Of a DNA stretch of 64,000 bases, positions 38,761-53,100 are shown piece after piece. The DNA is from Petrolisthes cinctipes. Its lineage: Eukaryota > Arthropoda > Malacostraca > Decapoda > Porcellanidae. Under the pieces are notes generated by a model. The model ran no database searches, was not told the origin of the DNA, and worked only from the letters and a program-made list of their open reading frames with translations. Numbering within the stretch: the stretch's first letter is position 1; the number at the start of each line of letters is the position of its first letter. The position numbers and the translations under genes were made by a program. The stretch covers positions 310,001 to 374,000 of the forward strand of contig JAWQEG010000723.1 of assembly GCA_033782935.1 (NCBI GenBank), read 5' to 3'.

Positions 38761-41700
38761 GTAGGCATGTACAGATCGCTTCTGGGACCCCTAAATATCG
38801 AATTTTCGGGTGTTTTGGGCCTGAATTTGAGATATCGCCTTTACTCACCTAAAATATCGATTTTTAGCATGTTTTAAGCCTATATTTTGAAAATATTCTA
38901 GTACTGAGTAGGCATGTACAGATTGCTTCTGGGACCCCAAAATATCGAATTTTCGGGTGTTTAGGGCCAGAATTTGAGATATAAACTGGTACAGAAGATA
39001 CATGCACATATTGACTTTGGGCATCTAAAATATCGATTTTCAGCATGTTTTGGGCATGTATTTTGAAAATACTCTAACACGGAGTAGGCATGTACAGATC
39101 GCTTCTGGGGCCCCAAAATATCGATTTTTCGGGTGTTTTGAGCCTGAATTCGAGATATAAACGAGTACAGAAGATGCATGCACATATCGACTTTTGGGCA
39201 CCTAAAATATCGATTTTGAGCATGTTTTGAGCCTATATTTTGAAAACATTCTAGCACTGAGTAGGCATGTACAGATCGCTTCTGGGACCCCAAAATATCG
39301 AATTTTCGGGTGTTTTGAACCTGAATTTTAGATATAAACGAGTATAGAAGATGCATACACATATTGACTTTGGGCACCAAAAATATCGATTTTCAGCATG
39401 TTTTGGGCCTGAATTTTGAAAATACTCTAACACGGAGTAGGCATGTACAGATCGCTTCTGGGACCCCAAAATATCGTATTTTCGGGTGTTTAGGGCCAGA
39501 ATTTGAGATATAAACGGGTACAGAAGATGCATGCACATATCGACTTTTGGGCACCTAAAAGATCGATTTTCAGTATGTTTTTGGCCTGTATTTTGAAAAT
39601 ACTCTAACTCGGAGTAGGCATGTACAGATCGCTTCTGGGACCCCTAAATATCGAATTTTCGGGTGTTTTGGGACTGAATTTGAGATATCGACTTTTTGGC
39701 ACCTAAAATATCGATTTTTAGCATGTTTTTAGCCTATATTTTGAAAATATTCTAGCACTGAGTAGGCATGTACAGATTGCTTCTGGGACCCCAAAATATT
39801 GAATTTTCGGGTGTTTTGAGCCTGAATTTGAGATATAAACGGGTACCGAAGATGCATGCACATATCAACTTTTGGGCACCTAAAAATATCGATTTTGAGC
39901 ATGTTTTGAGCCTATATTTTGAAAACATTCTAGCACTGCGTAGGCATGTACAGATCGCTTCTGGGACCCCAAAATATTGAATTCTCAGGTGTTTTGAGCC
40001 TGAATTTGAGATATAAACGAGTATAGAAGATGCATACACATATTGACTTTGGGCACAACAAATATCGATTTTCAGCATGTTTTGGGCCTGAATTTTGAAA
40101 ATACTCTAACACGGAGTAGGCATGTACAGATCGCTTCTGGGACCCCAAAATATCGAATTTTCGGGTGTTTAGGGCAAGAATTTGAGAAATAAACGGGTAC
40201 AGAAGATGCATGCACATATAGACTTTTGAGCACCTAAAAGATCGATTTTCAGTATGTTTTTTGCCTGTATTTTGAAAATACTGTAAAACGGAGTAGGCAT
40301 GTACAGATCGCTTCTGGGACCCCTAAATATCGAATTTTCGGGTGTTTTGGGCCTTAATTTGAGATATCGCCTTTACGCACCTAAAATATCGATTTTCAGT
40401 ATGTTTTTGGCCTGTATTTTGAAAATACTCTAAAACGGAGTAGGCATGTACAGATCGCTTCTGAGACCCCAAAATATCGAATTTTCGGGTGTTTAGGGCC
40501 AGAATTTGAGATATAAACTGGTACAGAAGATGCTTGCACATATCGACCTTTGGGCACCTAAAAGATCGATTTTCAGTATGTTTTTGACCTGTATTTTGAA
40601 AATACTCTAACAAGGAGTAGGCATGTACAGATCGCTTCTGGGACCCCTAAATATCGAATTTTCGGGTGTTTTGGGCCTGAATTTGAGATATCGCCTTTAC
40701 TCACCTAAAATAACGATTTTTAGCATGTTTTAAGCCTATATTTTGAAAATATTCTAGCACTGAGTAGGCATGTACAGATTGCTTCTGGGACCCCAAAATA
40801 TCGAATTTTCGGGTGTTTAGGGCCAGAATTTGAGATATAAACTGGTACAGAAGATACATGCACATATTGACTTTGGGCATCTAAAATATCGATTTTCAGC
40901 ATGTTTTGGGCATGTATTTTGAAAATACTCTAACACGGAGTAGGCATGTACAGATCGCTTCTGGGACCCCAAAATATCGAATTTTCGGGTGTTTTGGCCT
41001 GAATTTGAGATATAAACGGGTACTGAAGATGCATGCACATATCGACTTTTGGGCACCTAAAACATCGATTTTGAGCATGTTTTGGGCCTGTATTTTGTAA
41101 ATACTCTAACACGGAGTAGGCATGTACAGATCGAATCTGGGACCCCATAATATCGAATTTTCGGGTGTTTTTGGGCCTGAATTTGAGATATCGCCTATAC
41201 GAACCTAAAATATCAATTTTTAGCATGTTTTGAGCCCATATTTTGAAAATATTCTAGCACTGAGTAGGCATGTACAGATCCCTTCTGGGACACCAAAATA
41301 TCGATTTTTCGGGTGTTTTGAGCCTGAATTTGAGATATAAACGAGTACTGAAGATGCATGCACATATCGACTTTTGGGCACCTAAAACATCGATTTTGAG
41401 CATGTTTTGGGCCTGTATTTTGTAAATACTCTAACACGGAGTAGGCATGTACAGATCGCTTATGGGACCCCAAAATATCGAATTTTCGGGTGTTTTGGGA
41501 CTGAATTTGAGATATCGACTTTTTGGCACCTAAAATATCGATTTTTAGCATGTTTTAAGCCTTTATTTTGAAAATATTCTAGCACTGAGTAGGCATGTAC
41601 AGATTGCTTCTGGGACCCCAAAATATTGAATTTTCGGGTGTTTTGAGCCTGAATTTGAGATATAAACGGGTACCGAAGATGCATGCACATATCGACTTTT

Positions 41701-41961
41701 GGGCACCTAAAATATCGATTTTAAGCATGTTTTAAGCCTATATTTTGAAAACATTCTAGCACTGCGTAGGCATGTACAGATTGCTTCTGGGACTCCAAAA
41801 TATCGAATTATCGGGTGTTTTGAGCCTGAATTTGAGATATAAACGAGTATAGAAGATGCATACACATATTGACTTTGGGCACCAAAAATATCGATTTTTA
41901 GCATGTTTTGGGCCTGAATTTTGAAAATACTCTAACACGAAGTAGGCATGTACAGATCGCT
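38761..41961 (+). repeat. Mixed satellite region between local duplications
   Basis: It contains CGCCTTTACTCACC short monomers (38836, 40693), standard S monomers and L monomers of several subtypes. The rare GGGCACAACAAATATCG near 40051 matches 33479 at an offset of 6,572 bp. The CGAATTATCGGG variant with GACTCCAAAATATCG near 41791 matches 37609. No gene-like content is seen. Confidence 0.87.
40116..40616 (+). repeat. 501-bp unit with the GAGAAATAAAC variant, dispersed copy 3
   Basis: Third copy of the unit, 1,856 bp after copy 2. It shares ATACTGTAAAACGG with copy 2 rather than copy 1. The match continues to about 40946 (against 39090), so about 830 bp were duplicated together. Confidence 0.87.
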
Positions 41962-44900
41962 TCTGGGACCCCAAAATATCGAATTTTCGGGTGTTTGGGG
42001 ACTGAATTTGAGATATCGACTTTTTGGCACCTAAAATATCGATTTTCAGCATGTTTTTAGCCTATATTTTGAAAATATTCTAGCACTGAGTAGGCATGTA
42101 CAGATCGCTTTTGGGACCCCAAAATATCGAATTTTTGGGTGTTTTGAGCCTGAATTTGAGATATCGCTTTTACGCACCTAAAATATCGATTTTTATCATG
42201 TTTTGAGCCTATATTTTGAAAATATTCTAGCACTGAGTAGGCATGTACAGATCGCTTCTGGGACCCCAAAATATCGAATTTTCGGGTGTTTTTGAACTGA
42301 ATTTGAGATATCGCCTTTACGCTCGTAAAATATCGATTTTTAGCATGTTTTGAGCCTATATCTTGAAAATATTCTAGCACTGAGTAGGCATGTACAGATC
42401 GCTTCTGGGACCCCTAAATATCGAATTTTCGGGTGTTTTGAGCTTGAATTTGAGATATAAACGAGTACAGGAGATGCATGCACATATCGACTTTTGGGCA
42501 CCTAAAATATCGATTTTGAGCATGTTTTGAGCCTATATTTTGAAAACATTCTAGCACTGCGTAGGCATGTACAGATCGCTTCTGGGACCCCAAAATATCG
42601 AATTTTCGGGTGTTTTTAACCTGAATTTGAGATATAAACGAGTATAGAAGATGCATACACATATTGACTTTGGGCACCAAAAATATCGATTTTCAGTATG
42701 TTTTGGGCCTGAATTTTGAAAATACTCTAACACGGAGTAGGCATGTACAGATCGCTTCTGGGACCCCAAAATATCGAATTTTCGGGTTTTTAGGGCCAGA
42801 ATTTGAGATATAAACTGGTACAGAAGTTGCATGCACATATCGACCTTTGGGCATCTAAAAGATCGATTTTCAGTATGTTTTTGGCCTGTATTTTGAAAAT
42901 ACTCTAACACGGAGTAGGCATGTACAGATCGCTTCTGGGACCCCTAAATATCGAATTTTCGGGTGTTTTGGGCCTAAATTTGAGATATCGCCTTAACGCA
43001 CCTAAAATATCGATTTTTAGCATGTTTTGAGCCTATATTTTGAAAATATTCTAGCACTGAGTAGGCATGTACAGATCGCTTCTGGGACCCCAAAATATCG
43101 AATTATCGGGTGTTTTGGGCCTGAATTTGAGATATAAACGGGTACTGAAGATGCATGCACATATCGACTTTTGGGCACCTAAAACATCGATTTTGAGCAT
43201 GTTTTGGGCCTGTATTTTGTAAATACTCTAACACGGAGTAGGCATGTACAGATCGAATCTGGGACCCCATAATATCGAATTTTCGGGTGTTTTTGGGCCT
43301 GAATTTGAGAGATCGGCTATACGCACCTAAAATATCGATTTTTAGCATGTTTTGAGCCCATATTTTGAAAATAGTCTAGCACTGAGTAGGCATGTACAGA
43401 TCGCTTCTGGGACCCCAATATATCGAATTTTCGGGTGTTTTGAGCCTGAATTTGAGATATAAACGAGTATAGAAGATGCATACACATATCGACTTTTGGG
43501 CACCTAAAATATCGATTTTGAGCATGTTTTGAGCCTATATTTTGAAAACATTCTAGCACTGAGTAGGCATGTACAGATCGCTTCTGGGACCCCAAAATAT
43601 CGAATTATCGGGTGTTTTGAGCCTGAATTTGATATATAAACGAGTATAGAAGATGCATACACATATTGACTTTGGGCACCAAAAATATCGATTTTCAGCA
43701 TATTTTGGGCCTGAATTTTGAAAATACTCTAACACGGAGTAGGCATGTACAGATCGCTTCAGGAACCCCAAAATATCGAATTTTCGGGTGTTTAGGGTCA
43801 GAATTTGAGATATAAACGGGTACAGAAGATGCATGCACATATCGACTTTTGGGCACCTAAAAGATCGATTTTCAGTATGTTTTTGACCTGTATTTTGAAA
43901 ATACTCTAATGCGGAGTAGGCTTGTACAGATCCCTTCTGGGGACCCCTAAATATCGAATTTTCGGGTGTTTTGGGACTGAATTTGAGATATCGACTTTTT
44001 GGCACCTAAAATATCGATTTTTAGCATGTTTTTAGCCTATATTTTGAAAATTTTCTAGCAATGAGTAGGCATGTACAGATTGCTTCTGAGACCCCAAAAT
44101 ATTGAATTTTCGGGTTTTTTGAGCCTGAATTTGAGATATAAACGGGTACCGAAGATATATGCACATATTGACTTTGGGCATCTAAAATATCGATTTTGAG
44201 CATGTTTTGGGCCTGTATTTTGAAAATACTCTAACACGGTGTAGGCATGTACAGATCGCTTCTGGGACCCCAAAATATCGAATTTTCAGGTGTTTTGGGC
44301 CTGAATTTGGGAGGTCGCCTTTACCCACCTAAAATATCTATTTTTAGCATGTTTTGAGCCTATATTTTGAAAATATTCTAGCACTGAGTAGGCATGTACA
44401 GATCGCTTTTGGGACCCCTAAATATCGAATTTTCGGGTGTTTTGAGCCTGAATTTGAGATATAAACGAGTATAGAAGATGCATACACATATTGACATTGG
44501 GCACCAAAAATATCGATTTTCAGCATGTTTTGGGCCTGAATTTTGAAAATACTCTAACACGAAGTAGGCATGTACAGATCGCTTCTGGGACCCCAAAATA
44601 TCGTATTTTCGGGTGTTTAGGGCTAGAATTTGAGATATAAACGGGTACAGAAGATTCATGCACATATCGACTTTTGGGCACCTAAAACATCGATTTTCAG
44701 TATGTTTTTGGCCTGTATTTTGAAAATACTCTAACACGGAGTAGGCATATACAGATCGCTTCTGGGACCCCTAAATATCGAATTTTCGGATGTTTTGGGA
44801 CTGAATTTGAGATATCGACTTTTTGGCACCTAAAATATCGATTTTTAGCATGTTTTTAGCCTATATTTTGAAAATATTCTAGCACTGAGTAGGCATGTAC

Positions 44901-45262
44901 AGATTGCTTCTGGGACCCGAAAATATTGAATTTTCAGGTGTTTTGAGCCTGAATTTGAGATATAAACGGGTACCGAAGATGCATGCACATATCGACTTTT
45001 GGGCACCTAAAATATCGATTTTGAGCATGTTTTGAGCCTATATTTTGAAAACATTCTAGCACTGAGTAGGCATGTACAGATCGCTTCTGGGACCCCAAAA
45101 TATCGAATTATCGGGTGTTTTGAGCCTGAATTTGAGATATAAACGGGTACAGAAGATTCATGCACATATCGACTTTTGGGCACCTAAAACATCGATTTTG
45201 AGCATGTTTTGGGCCTGTATTTTGTAAATACTCTAACACGGAGTAGGCATGTACAGATCGAA
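41962..45262 (+). repeat. 3,301-bp tandem duplication, copy 1
   Basis: A multi-monomer unit repeated immediately downstream. Rare markers in order include GTGTTTGGGGACTG, CGCTTTTACGCACC, CGCCTTTACGCTCG, CAGGAGATGCATG, GAGAGATCGGCTATACGC, CTTCAGGAACCCC, CTAATGCGGAGTAGGCTTG, GCAATGAGTAGG and GGGAGGTCGCCTTTACCC. The left joint is set by CGCTTCTGGG here against CGAATCTGGG at the start of copy 2. Confidence 0.92.
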
Positions 45263-46243
45263 TCTGGGACCCCAAAATATCGAATTTTCGGGTGTTTGGG
45301 GACTGAATTTGAGATATCGACTTTTTGGCACCTAAAATATCGATTTTCAGCATGTTTTTAGCCTATATTTTGAAAATATTCTAGCACTGAGTAGGCATGT
45401 ACAGATCGCTTTTGGGACCCCAAAATATCGAATTTTTGGGTGTTTTGAGCCTGAATTTGAGATATCGCTTTTACGCACCTAAAATATCGATTTTTATCAT
45501 GTTTTGAGCCTATATTTTGAAAATATTCTAGCACTGAGTAGGCATGTACAGATCGCTTCTGGGACCCCAAAATATCGAATTTTCGGGTGTTTTTGAACTG
45601 AATTTGAGATATCGCCTTTACGCTCGTAAAATATCGATTTTTAGCATGTTTTGAGCCTATATCTTGAAAATATTCTAGCACTGAGTAGGCATGTACAGAT
45701 CGCTTCTGGGACCCCTAAATATCGAATTTTCGGGTGTTTTGAGCTTGAATTTGAGATATAAACGAGTACAGGAGATGCATGCACATATCGACTTTTGGGC
45801 ACCTAAAATATCGATTTTGAGCATGTTTTGAGCCTATATTTTGAAAACATTCTAGCACTGCGTAGGCATGTACAGATCGCTTCTGGGACCCCAAAATATC
45901 GAATTTTCGGGTGTTTTTAACCTGAATTTGAGATATAAACGAGTATAGAAGATGCATACACATATTGACTTTGGGCACCAAAAATATCGATTTTCAGTAT
46001 GTTTTGGGCCTGAATTTTGAAAATACTCTAACACGGAGTAGGCATGTACAGATCGCTTCTGGGACCCCAAAATATCGAATTTTCGGGTTTTTAGGGCCAG
46101 AATTTGAGATATAAACTGGTACAGAAGTTGCATGCACATATCGACCTTTGGGCATCTAAAAGATCGATTTTCAGTATGTTTTTGGCCTGTATTTTGAAAA
46201 TACTCTAACACGGAGTAGGCATGTACAGATCGCTTCTGGGACC

Positions 46244-48218
46244 CCTAAATATCGAATTTTCGGGTGTTTTGGGCCTAAATTTGAGATATCGCCTTAACGC
46301 ACCTAAAATATCGATTTTTAGCATGTTTTGAGCCTATATTTTGAAAATATTCTAGCACTGAGTAGGCATGTACAGATCGCTTCTGGGACCCCAAAATATC
46401 GAATTATCGGGTGTTTTGGGCCTGAATTTGAGATATAAACGGGTACTGAAGATGCATGCACATATCGACTTTTGGGCACCTAAAACATCGATTTTGAGCA
46501 TGTTTTGGGCCTGTATTTTGTAAATACTCTAACACGGAGTAGGCATGTACAGATCGAATCTGGGACCCCATAATATCGAATTTTCGGGTGTTTTTGGGCC
46601 TGAATTTGAGAGATCGGCTATACGCACCTAAAATATCGATTTTTAGCATGTTTTGAGCCCATATTTTGAAAATAGTCTAGCACTGAGTAGGCATGTACAG
46701 ATCGCTTCTGGGACCCCAATATATCGAATTTTCGGGTGTTTTGAGCCTGAATTTGAGATATAAACGAGTATAGAAGATGCATACACATATCGACTTTTGG
46801 GCACCTAAAATATCGATTTTGAGCATGTTTTGAGCCTATATTTTGAAAACATTCTAGCACTGAGTAGGCATGTACAGATCGCTTCTGGGACCCCAAAATA
46901 TCGAATTATCGGGTGTTTTGAGCCTGAATTTGATATATAAACGAGTATAGAAGATGCATACACATATTGACTTTGGGCACCAAAAATATCGATTTTCAGC
47001 ATATTTTGGGCCTGAATTTTGAAAATACTCTAACACGGAGTAGGCATGTACAGATCGCTTCAGGAACCCCAAAATATCGAATTTTCGGGTGTTTAGGGTC
47101 AGAATTTGAGATATAAACGGGTACAGAAGATGCATGCACATATCGACTTTTGGGCACCTAAAAGATCGATTTTCAGTATGTTTTTGACCTGTATTTTGAA
47201 AATACTCTAATGCGGAGTAGGCTTGTACAGATCCCTTCTGGGGACCCCTAAATATCGAATTTTCGGGTGTTTTGGGACTGAATTTGAGATATCGACTTTT
47301 TGGCACCTAAAATATCGATTTTTAGCATGTTTTTAGCCTATATTTTGAAAATTTTCTAGCAATGAGTAGGCATGTACAGATTGCTTCTGAGACCCCAAAA
47401 TATTGAATTTTCGGGTTTTTTGAGCCTGAATTTGAGATATAAACGGGTACCGAAGATATATGCACATATTGACTTTGGGCATCTAAAATATCGATTTTGA
47501 GCATGTTTTGGGCCTGTATTTTGAAAATACCCTAACACGGTGTAGGCATGTACAGATCGCTTCTGGGACCCCAAAATATCGAATTTTCAGGTGTTTTGGG
47601 CCTGAATTTGGGAGGTCGCCTTTACCCACCTAAAATATCTATTTTTAGCATGTTTTGAGCCTATATTTTGAAAATATTCTAGCACTGAGTAGGCATGTAC
47701 AGATCGCTTTTGGGACCCCTAAATATCGAATTTTCGGGTGTTTTGAGCCTGAATTTGAGATATAAACGAGTATAGAAGATGCATACACATATTGACATTG
47801 GGCACCAAAAATATCGATTTTCAGCATGTTTTGGGCCTGAATTTTGAAAATACTCTAACACGAAGTAGGCATGTACAGATCGCTTCTGGGACCCCAAAAT
47901 ATCGTATTTTCGGGTGTTTAGGGCTAGAATTTGAGATATAAACGGGTACAGAAGATTCATGCACATATCGACTTTTGGGCACCTAGAACATCGATTTTCA
48001 GTATGTTTTTGGCCTGTATTTTGAAAATACTCTAACACGGAGTAGGCATATACAGATCGCTTCTGGGACCCCTAAATATCGAATTTTCGGATGTTTTGGG
48101 ACTGAATTTGAGATATCGACTTTTTGGCACCTAAAATATCGATTTTTAGCATGTTTTTAGCCTATATTTTGAAAATATTCTAGCACTGAGTAGGCATGTA
48201 CAGATTGCTTCTGGGACC
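46244..48218 (+). repeat. Nested 1,975-bp tandem duplication, first copy
   Basis: It carries G at 47986 (CACCTAGAACATCG), shared with the second nested copy (49961) but not with the outer copy 1 (A at 44685). It has a private C at 47531 (AATACCCTAACACGG) where the other two copies have T. Confidence 0.9.
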
Positions 48219-50193
48219 CCTAAATATCGAATTTTCGGGTGTTTTGGGCCTAAATTTGAGATATCGCCTTAACGCACCTAAAATATCGATTTTTAGCATG
48301 TTTTGAGCCTATATTTTGAAAATATTCTAGCACTGAGTAGGCATGTACAGATCGCTTCTGGGACCCCAAAATATCGAATTATCGGGTGTTTTGGGCCTGA
48401 ATTTGAGATATAAACGGGTACTGAAGATGCATGCACATATCGACTTTTGGGCACCTAAAACATCGATTTTGAGCATGTTTTGGGCCTGTATTTTGTAAAT
48501 ACTCTAACACGGAGTAGGCATGTACAGATCGAATCTGGGACCCCATAATATCGAATTTTCGGGTGTTTTTGGGCCTGAATTTGAGAGATCGGCTATACGC
48601 ACCTAAAATATCGATTTTTAGCATGTTTTGAGCCCATATTTTGAAAATAGTCTAGCACTGAGTAGGCATGTACAGATCGCTTCTGGGACCCCAATATATC
48701 GAATTTTCGGGTGTTTTGAGCCTGAATTTGAGATATAAACGAGTATAGAAGATGCATACACATATCGACTTTTGGGCACCTAAAATATCGATTTTGAGCA
48801 TGTTTTGAGCCTATATTTTGAAAACATTCTAGCACTGAGTAGGCATGTACAGATCGCTTCTGGGACCCCAAAATATCGAATTATCGGGTGTTTTGAGCCT
48901 GAATTTGATATATAAACGAGTATAGAAGATGCATACACATATTGACTTTGGGCACCAAAAATATCGATTTTCAGCATATTTTGGGCCTGAATTTTGAAAA
49001 TACTCTAACACGGAGTAGGCATGTACAGATCGCTTCAGGAACCCCAAAATATCGAATTTTCGGGTGTTTAGGGTCAGAATTTGAGATATAAACGGGTACA
49101 GAAGATGCATGCACATATCGACTTTTGGGCACCTAAAAGATCGATTTTCAGTATGTTTTTGACCTGTATTTTGAAAATACTCTAATGCGGAGTAGGCTTG
49201 TACAGATCCCTTCTGGGGACCCCTAAATATCGAATTTTCGGGTGTTTTGGGACTGAATTTGAGATATCGACTTTTTGGCACCTAAAATATCGATTTTTAG
49301 CATGTTTTTAGCCTATATTTTGAAAATTTTCTAGCAATGAGTAGGCATGTACAGATTGCTTCTGAGACCCCAAAATATTGAATTTTCGGGTTTTTTGAGC
49401 CTGAATTTGAGATATAAACGGGTACCGAAGATATATGCACATATTGACTTTGGGCATCTAAAATATCGATTTTGAGCATGTTTTGGGCCTGTATTTTGAA
49501 AATACTCTAACACGGTGTAGGCATGTACAGATCGCTTCTGGGACCCCAAAATATCGAATTTTCAGGTGTTTTGGGCCTGAATTTGGGAGGTCGCCTTTAC
49601 CCACCTAAAATATCTATTTTTAGCATGTTTTGAGCCTATATTTTGAAAATATTCTAGCACTGAGTAGGCATGTACAGATCGCTTTTGGGACCCCTAAATA
49701 TCGAATTTTCGGGTGTTTTGAGCCTGAATTTGAGATATAAACGAGTATAGAAGATGCATACACATATTGACATTGGGCACCAAAAATATCGATTTTCAGC
49801 ATGTTTTGGGCCTGAATTTTGAAAATACTCTAACACGAAGTAGGCATGTACAGATCGCTTCTGGGACCCCAAAATATCGTATTTTCGGGTGTTTAGGGCT
49901 AGAATTTGAGATATAAACGGGTACAGAAGATTCATGCACATATCGACTTTTGGGCACCTAGAACATCGATTTTCAGTATGTTTTTGGCCTGTATTTTGAA
50001 AATACTCTAACACGGAGTAGGCATATACAGATCGCTTCTGGGACCCCTAAATATCGAATTTTCGGATGTTTTGGGACTGAATTTGATATATCGACTTTTT
50101 GGCACCTAAAATATCGATTTTTAGCATGTTTTTAGCCTATATTTTGAAAATATTCTAGCACTGAGTAGGCATGTACAGATTGCTTCTGGGACC
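48219..50193 (+). repeat. Nested 1,975-bp tandem duplication, second copy
   Basis: The joint near 48219 switches from the expected GACCCGAAAATATTG to GACCCCTAAATATCG followed by GGGCCTAAATTTGAG, as at 46244. It shares G at 49961 with the first nested copy, keeps the ancestral T at 49506, and has a private T at 50087 (TTTGATATATCG against TTTGAGATATCG). Confidence 0.9.
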
Positions 50194-53100
50194 CGAAAAT
50201 ATTGAATTTTCAGGTGTTTTGAGCCTGAATTTGAGATATAAACGGGTACCGAAGATGCATGCACATATCGACTTTTGGGCACCTAAAATATCGATTTTGA
50301 GCATGTTTTGAGCCTATATTTTGAAAACATTCTAGCACTGAGTAGGCATGTACAGATCGCTTCTGGGACCCCAAAATATCGAATTATCGGGTGTTTTGGG
50401 CCTGAATTTGAGATATAAACGGGTACAGAAGATTCATGCACATATCGACTTTTGGGCACCTAAAACATCGATTTTGAGCATGTTTTGGGCCTGTATTTTG
50501 TAAATACTCTAACACGGAGTAGGCATGTACAGATCGAATCTGGGACCCCATAATATCGAATTTTCGGGTGTTTTTGGGCCTGAATTTGAGAGATCGGCTA
50601 TACGCACCTAAAATATCGATTTTTAGCATGTTTTGAGCCCATATTTTGAAAATAGTCTAGCACTGAGTAGGCATGTACAGATCGCTTCAGGGACCCCAAA
50701 ATATCGAATTTTCGGGTGTTTAGGGTCAGAATTTGAGATATAAACGGGTACAAAAGATGCATGCACATATCGACTTTTGGGCACCTAAAAGATCGATTTT
50801 CAGTATGTTTTTGACCTGTATTTTGAAAATACTCTAACACGGAGTAGGCATGTACAGATCCCTTCTGGGACCCCTAAATATCGAATTTTCGGGTGTTTTG
50901 GGACTGAATTTGAGATATCGACTTTTTGGCACCTAAAATATCGATTTTTAGCATGTTTTTAGCCTATATTTTGAAAATATTCTAGCACTGAGTAGGCATG
51001 TACAGATTGCTTCTGGGACCCCAAAATATTGAATTTTCGGGTTTTTTGAGCCTGAATTTGAGATATAAACGGGTACCGAAGATATATGCACATATTGACT
51101 TTGTGCATCTAAAATATCGATTTTGAGCATGTTTTGGGCCTGTATTTTGAAAATACTCTAACACGGAGTAGGCATGTACAGATCGCTTTTAAGACCCCAA
51201 AATATCGAATTTTCGGGTGTTTTGGGCCTGAATTTTAGATATCGCCTTTACGCACCTAAAATATCGATTTTTAGCATGTTTTAAGCCTATATTTTGAAAA
51301 TATTCTAGCACTGAGTAGGCATGTACAGATCGCTTCTTGGACCCAAAAATATCGAATTTTTGGGTGTTTTGGGCCTGAATTTGAGATATCGCCTTTACGC
51401 TCGCAAAATATCGATTTTTAGCATGTTTTGAGCCTATATTTTGAAAATATTCTAGCACTGAGTAGGCATGTACAGATCGCTTCTGGGACCCCTAAATATC
51501 GAATTTTTGGGTGTTTTGAGCTTGAATTTGAGATATAAACGAGTACAGAAGATGCATGCACATATCGACTTTTGGGCACCTAAAATATCGATTTTGAGCA
51601 TGTTTTGAGCCTATATTTTGAAAATACTCTAACACTGACTAGGCATGTACAGATCGCTACTGGGTCCCCAAAATATTGAATTTTCGGGTGTTTTGAGCCT
51701 GAATTTGAGATATAAACGGGTACAGAAGATATATGCACATATTGACTTTGTGCATCTAAAATATCGATTTTCAGCATGTTTAGGGCCTGTATTTTGAAAA
51801 TACTCTAACACGGAGTAGGCATGTACAGATCGCTTCTGGGACCCCAAAATATCGAATTTTCGGGTGTTTAGTGCCAGAATTTGAGATATAAACGGGTACA
51901 GAAGATGCATGCACATATCGACTTTTTGGCACCTAAAAGATCGATTTTCAGTATGTTTTTGACCTGTATTTTGAAAAAACTCTAACACGGAGTAAGCATG
52001 TACAGATCGCTTCTGGGACCCCTAAATATCGAATTTCCGGGTGTTTTGGGCCTGAATTTGAGATATCGCCTTAACGCACCTAAAATATCGATTTTTAGCA
52101 TGTTTTGAGCCTATATTTTGAAAACATTCTTGCACTGAGTAGGCATGTACAGATCGCTTTTGGGACCCCATAATATCGAATTTTCAGGTGTTTTTGGGCC
52201 TGAATTTGAGATATCGCCTATACGCACCTAAAGTATCGATTTTTAGCATGTTTTGAGCCTATATTTTGAAAATATTCTAGCACTGAGTAGGCATGTACAG
52301 ATCGCTTCTGGGACCCCAAAATATCGAATTTTCGGGTGTTTAGAGCCTGAATTTGAGATATAAACGAGTACAGAAGATGCATGCACATATCGACTTTTGG
52401 GCACCTAAAATATCGATTTTGAACATGTTTTGAGCCTATATTTTGAAAACATTCTAGCACTGAGTAGGCATGTACAGATCGCTTCTGGGACCCCAAAATG
52501 TCGAATTTTCGGGTGTTTTGAGCCTGAATTTTAGATATAAACGAGTATAGAAGATGCATACACATATTGACTTTAAGCACCAAAAATATCGATTTTCAGC
52601 ATATTTTGGGCCTGAATTTTGAAAATACTCTAACACGGAGTAGGCATGTACAGATCGCTTCAGGAACCCCAAAATATCGAATTTTCGGGTGTTTAGGGTC
52701 AGAATTTGAGATATAAACGGGTACAGAAGATGCATGCACATATCGACTTTTGGGCACATAAAAGATCGATTTTGAGGATGTTTTTGGCCTGTATTTTGAA
52801 AATACTCTAACACGGAGTATGCATGTACAGATCGCTTCTGGGACCCCTAAATATAGATTTTTCGGGTGTTTTGGGACTGAATTTGAGATATCGACTTTTT
52901 GGCACCTAAAATATCGATTTTTAGCATGTTTTTAGCCTATATTTTGAAAATATTCTAGCATTGAGTAGGCATGTACAGATTGCTTCTGGGACCCCAAAAT
53001 ATTGAATTTTCGGGTGTTTTGAGCCTGAATTTGAGATATAAACGGGTACCGAAGATGCATGCACATATTGACTTTGGGCACCAAAAATATCGATTTTCAT

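Larger units (their letters stand above)
45263..50538 (+). repeat. 3,301-bp duplication, copy 2, enlarged by an internal 1,975-bp duplication
   Basis: It repeats 41962-45262 collinearly. The copy is 5,276 bp long because a 1,975-bp piece inside it is present twice (46244-48218 and 48219-50193). After 50193 the remaining part of the 3,301-bp unit resumes (GACCCGAAAATATTG, as at 44914) at a constant offset of 5,276 = 3,301 + 1,975. Confidence 0.9.

Noticed and set aside
41962..50538. Treating the near-identical large duplications as pure assembly artefacts
   Set aside because: The copies differ by shared and private substitutions that form a consistent order, which simple read duplication would not create. 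Copy number still needs spanning reads.
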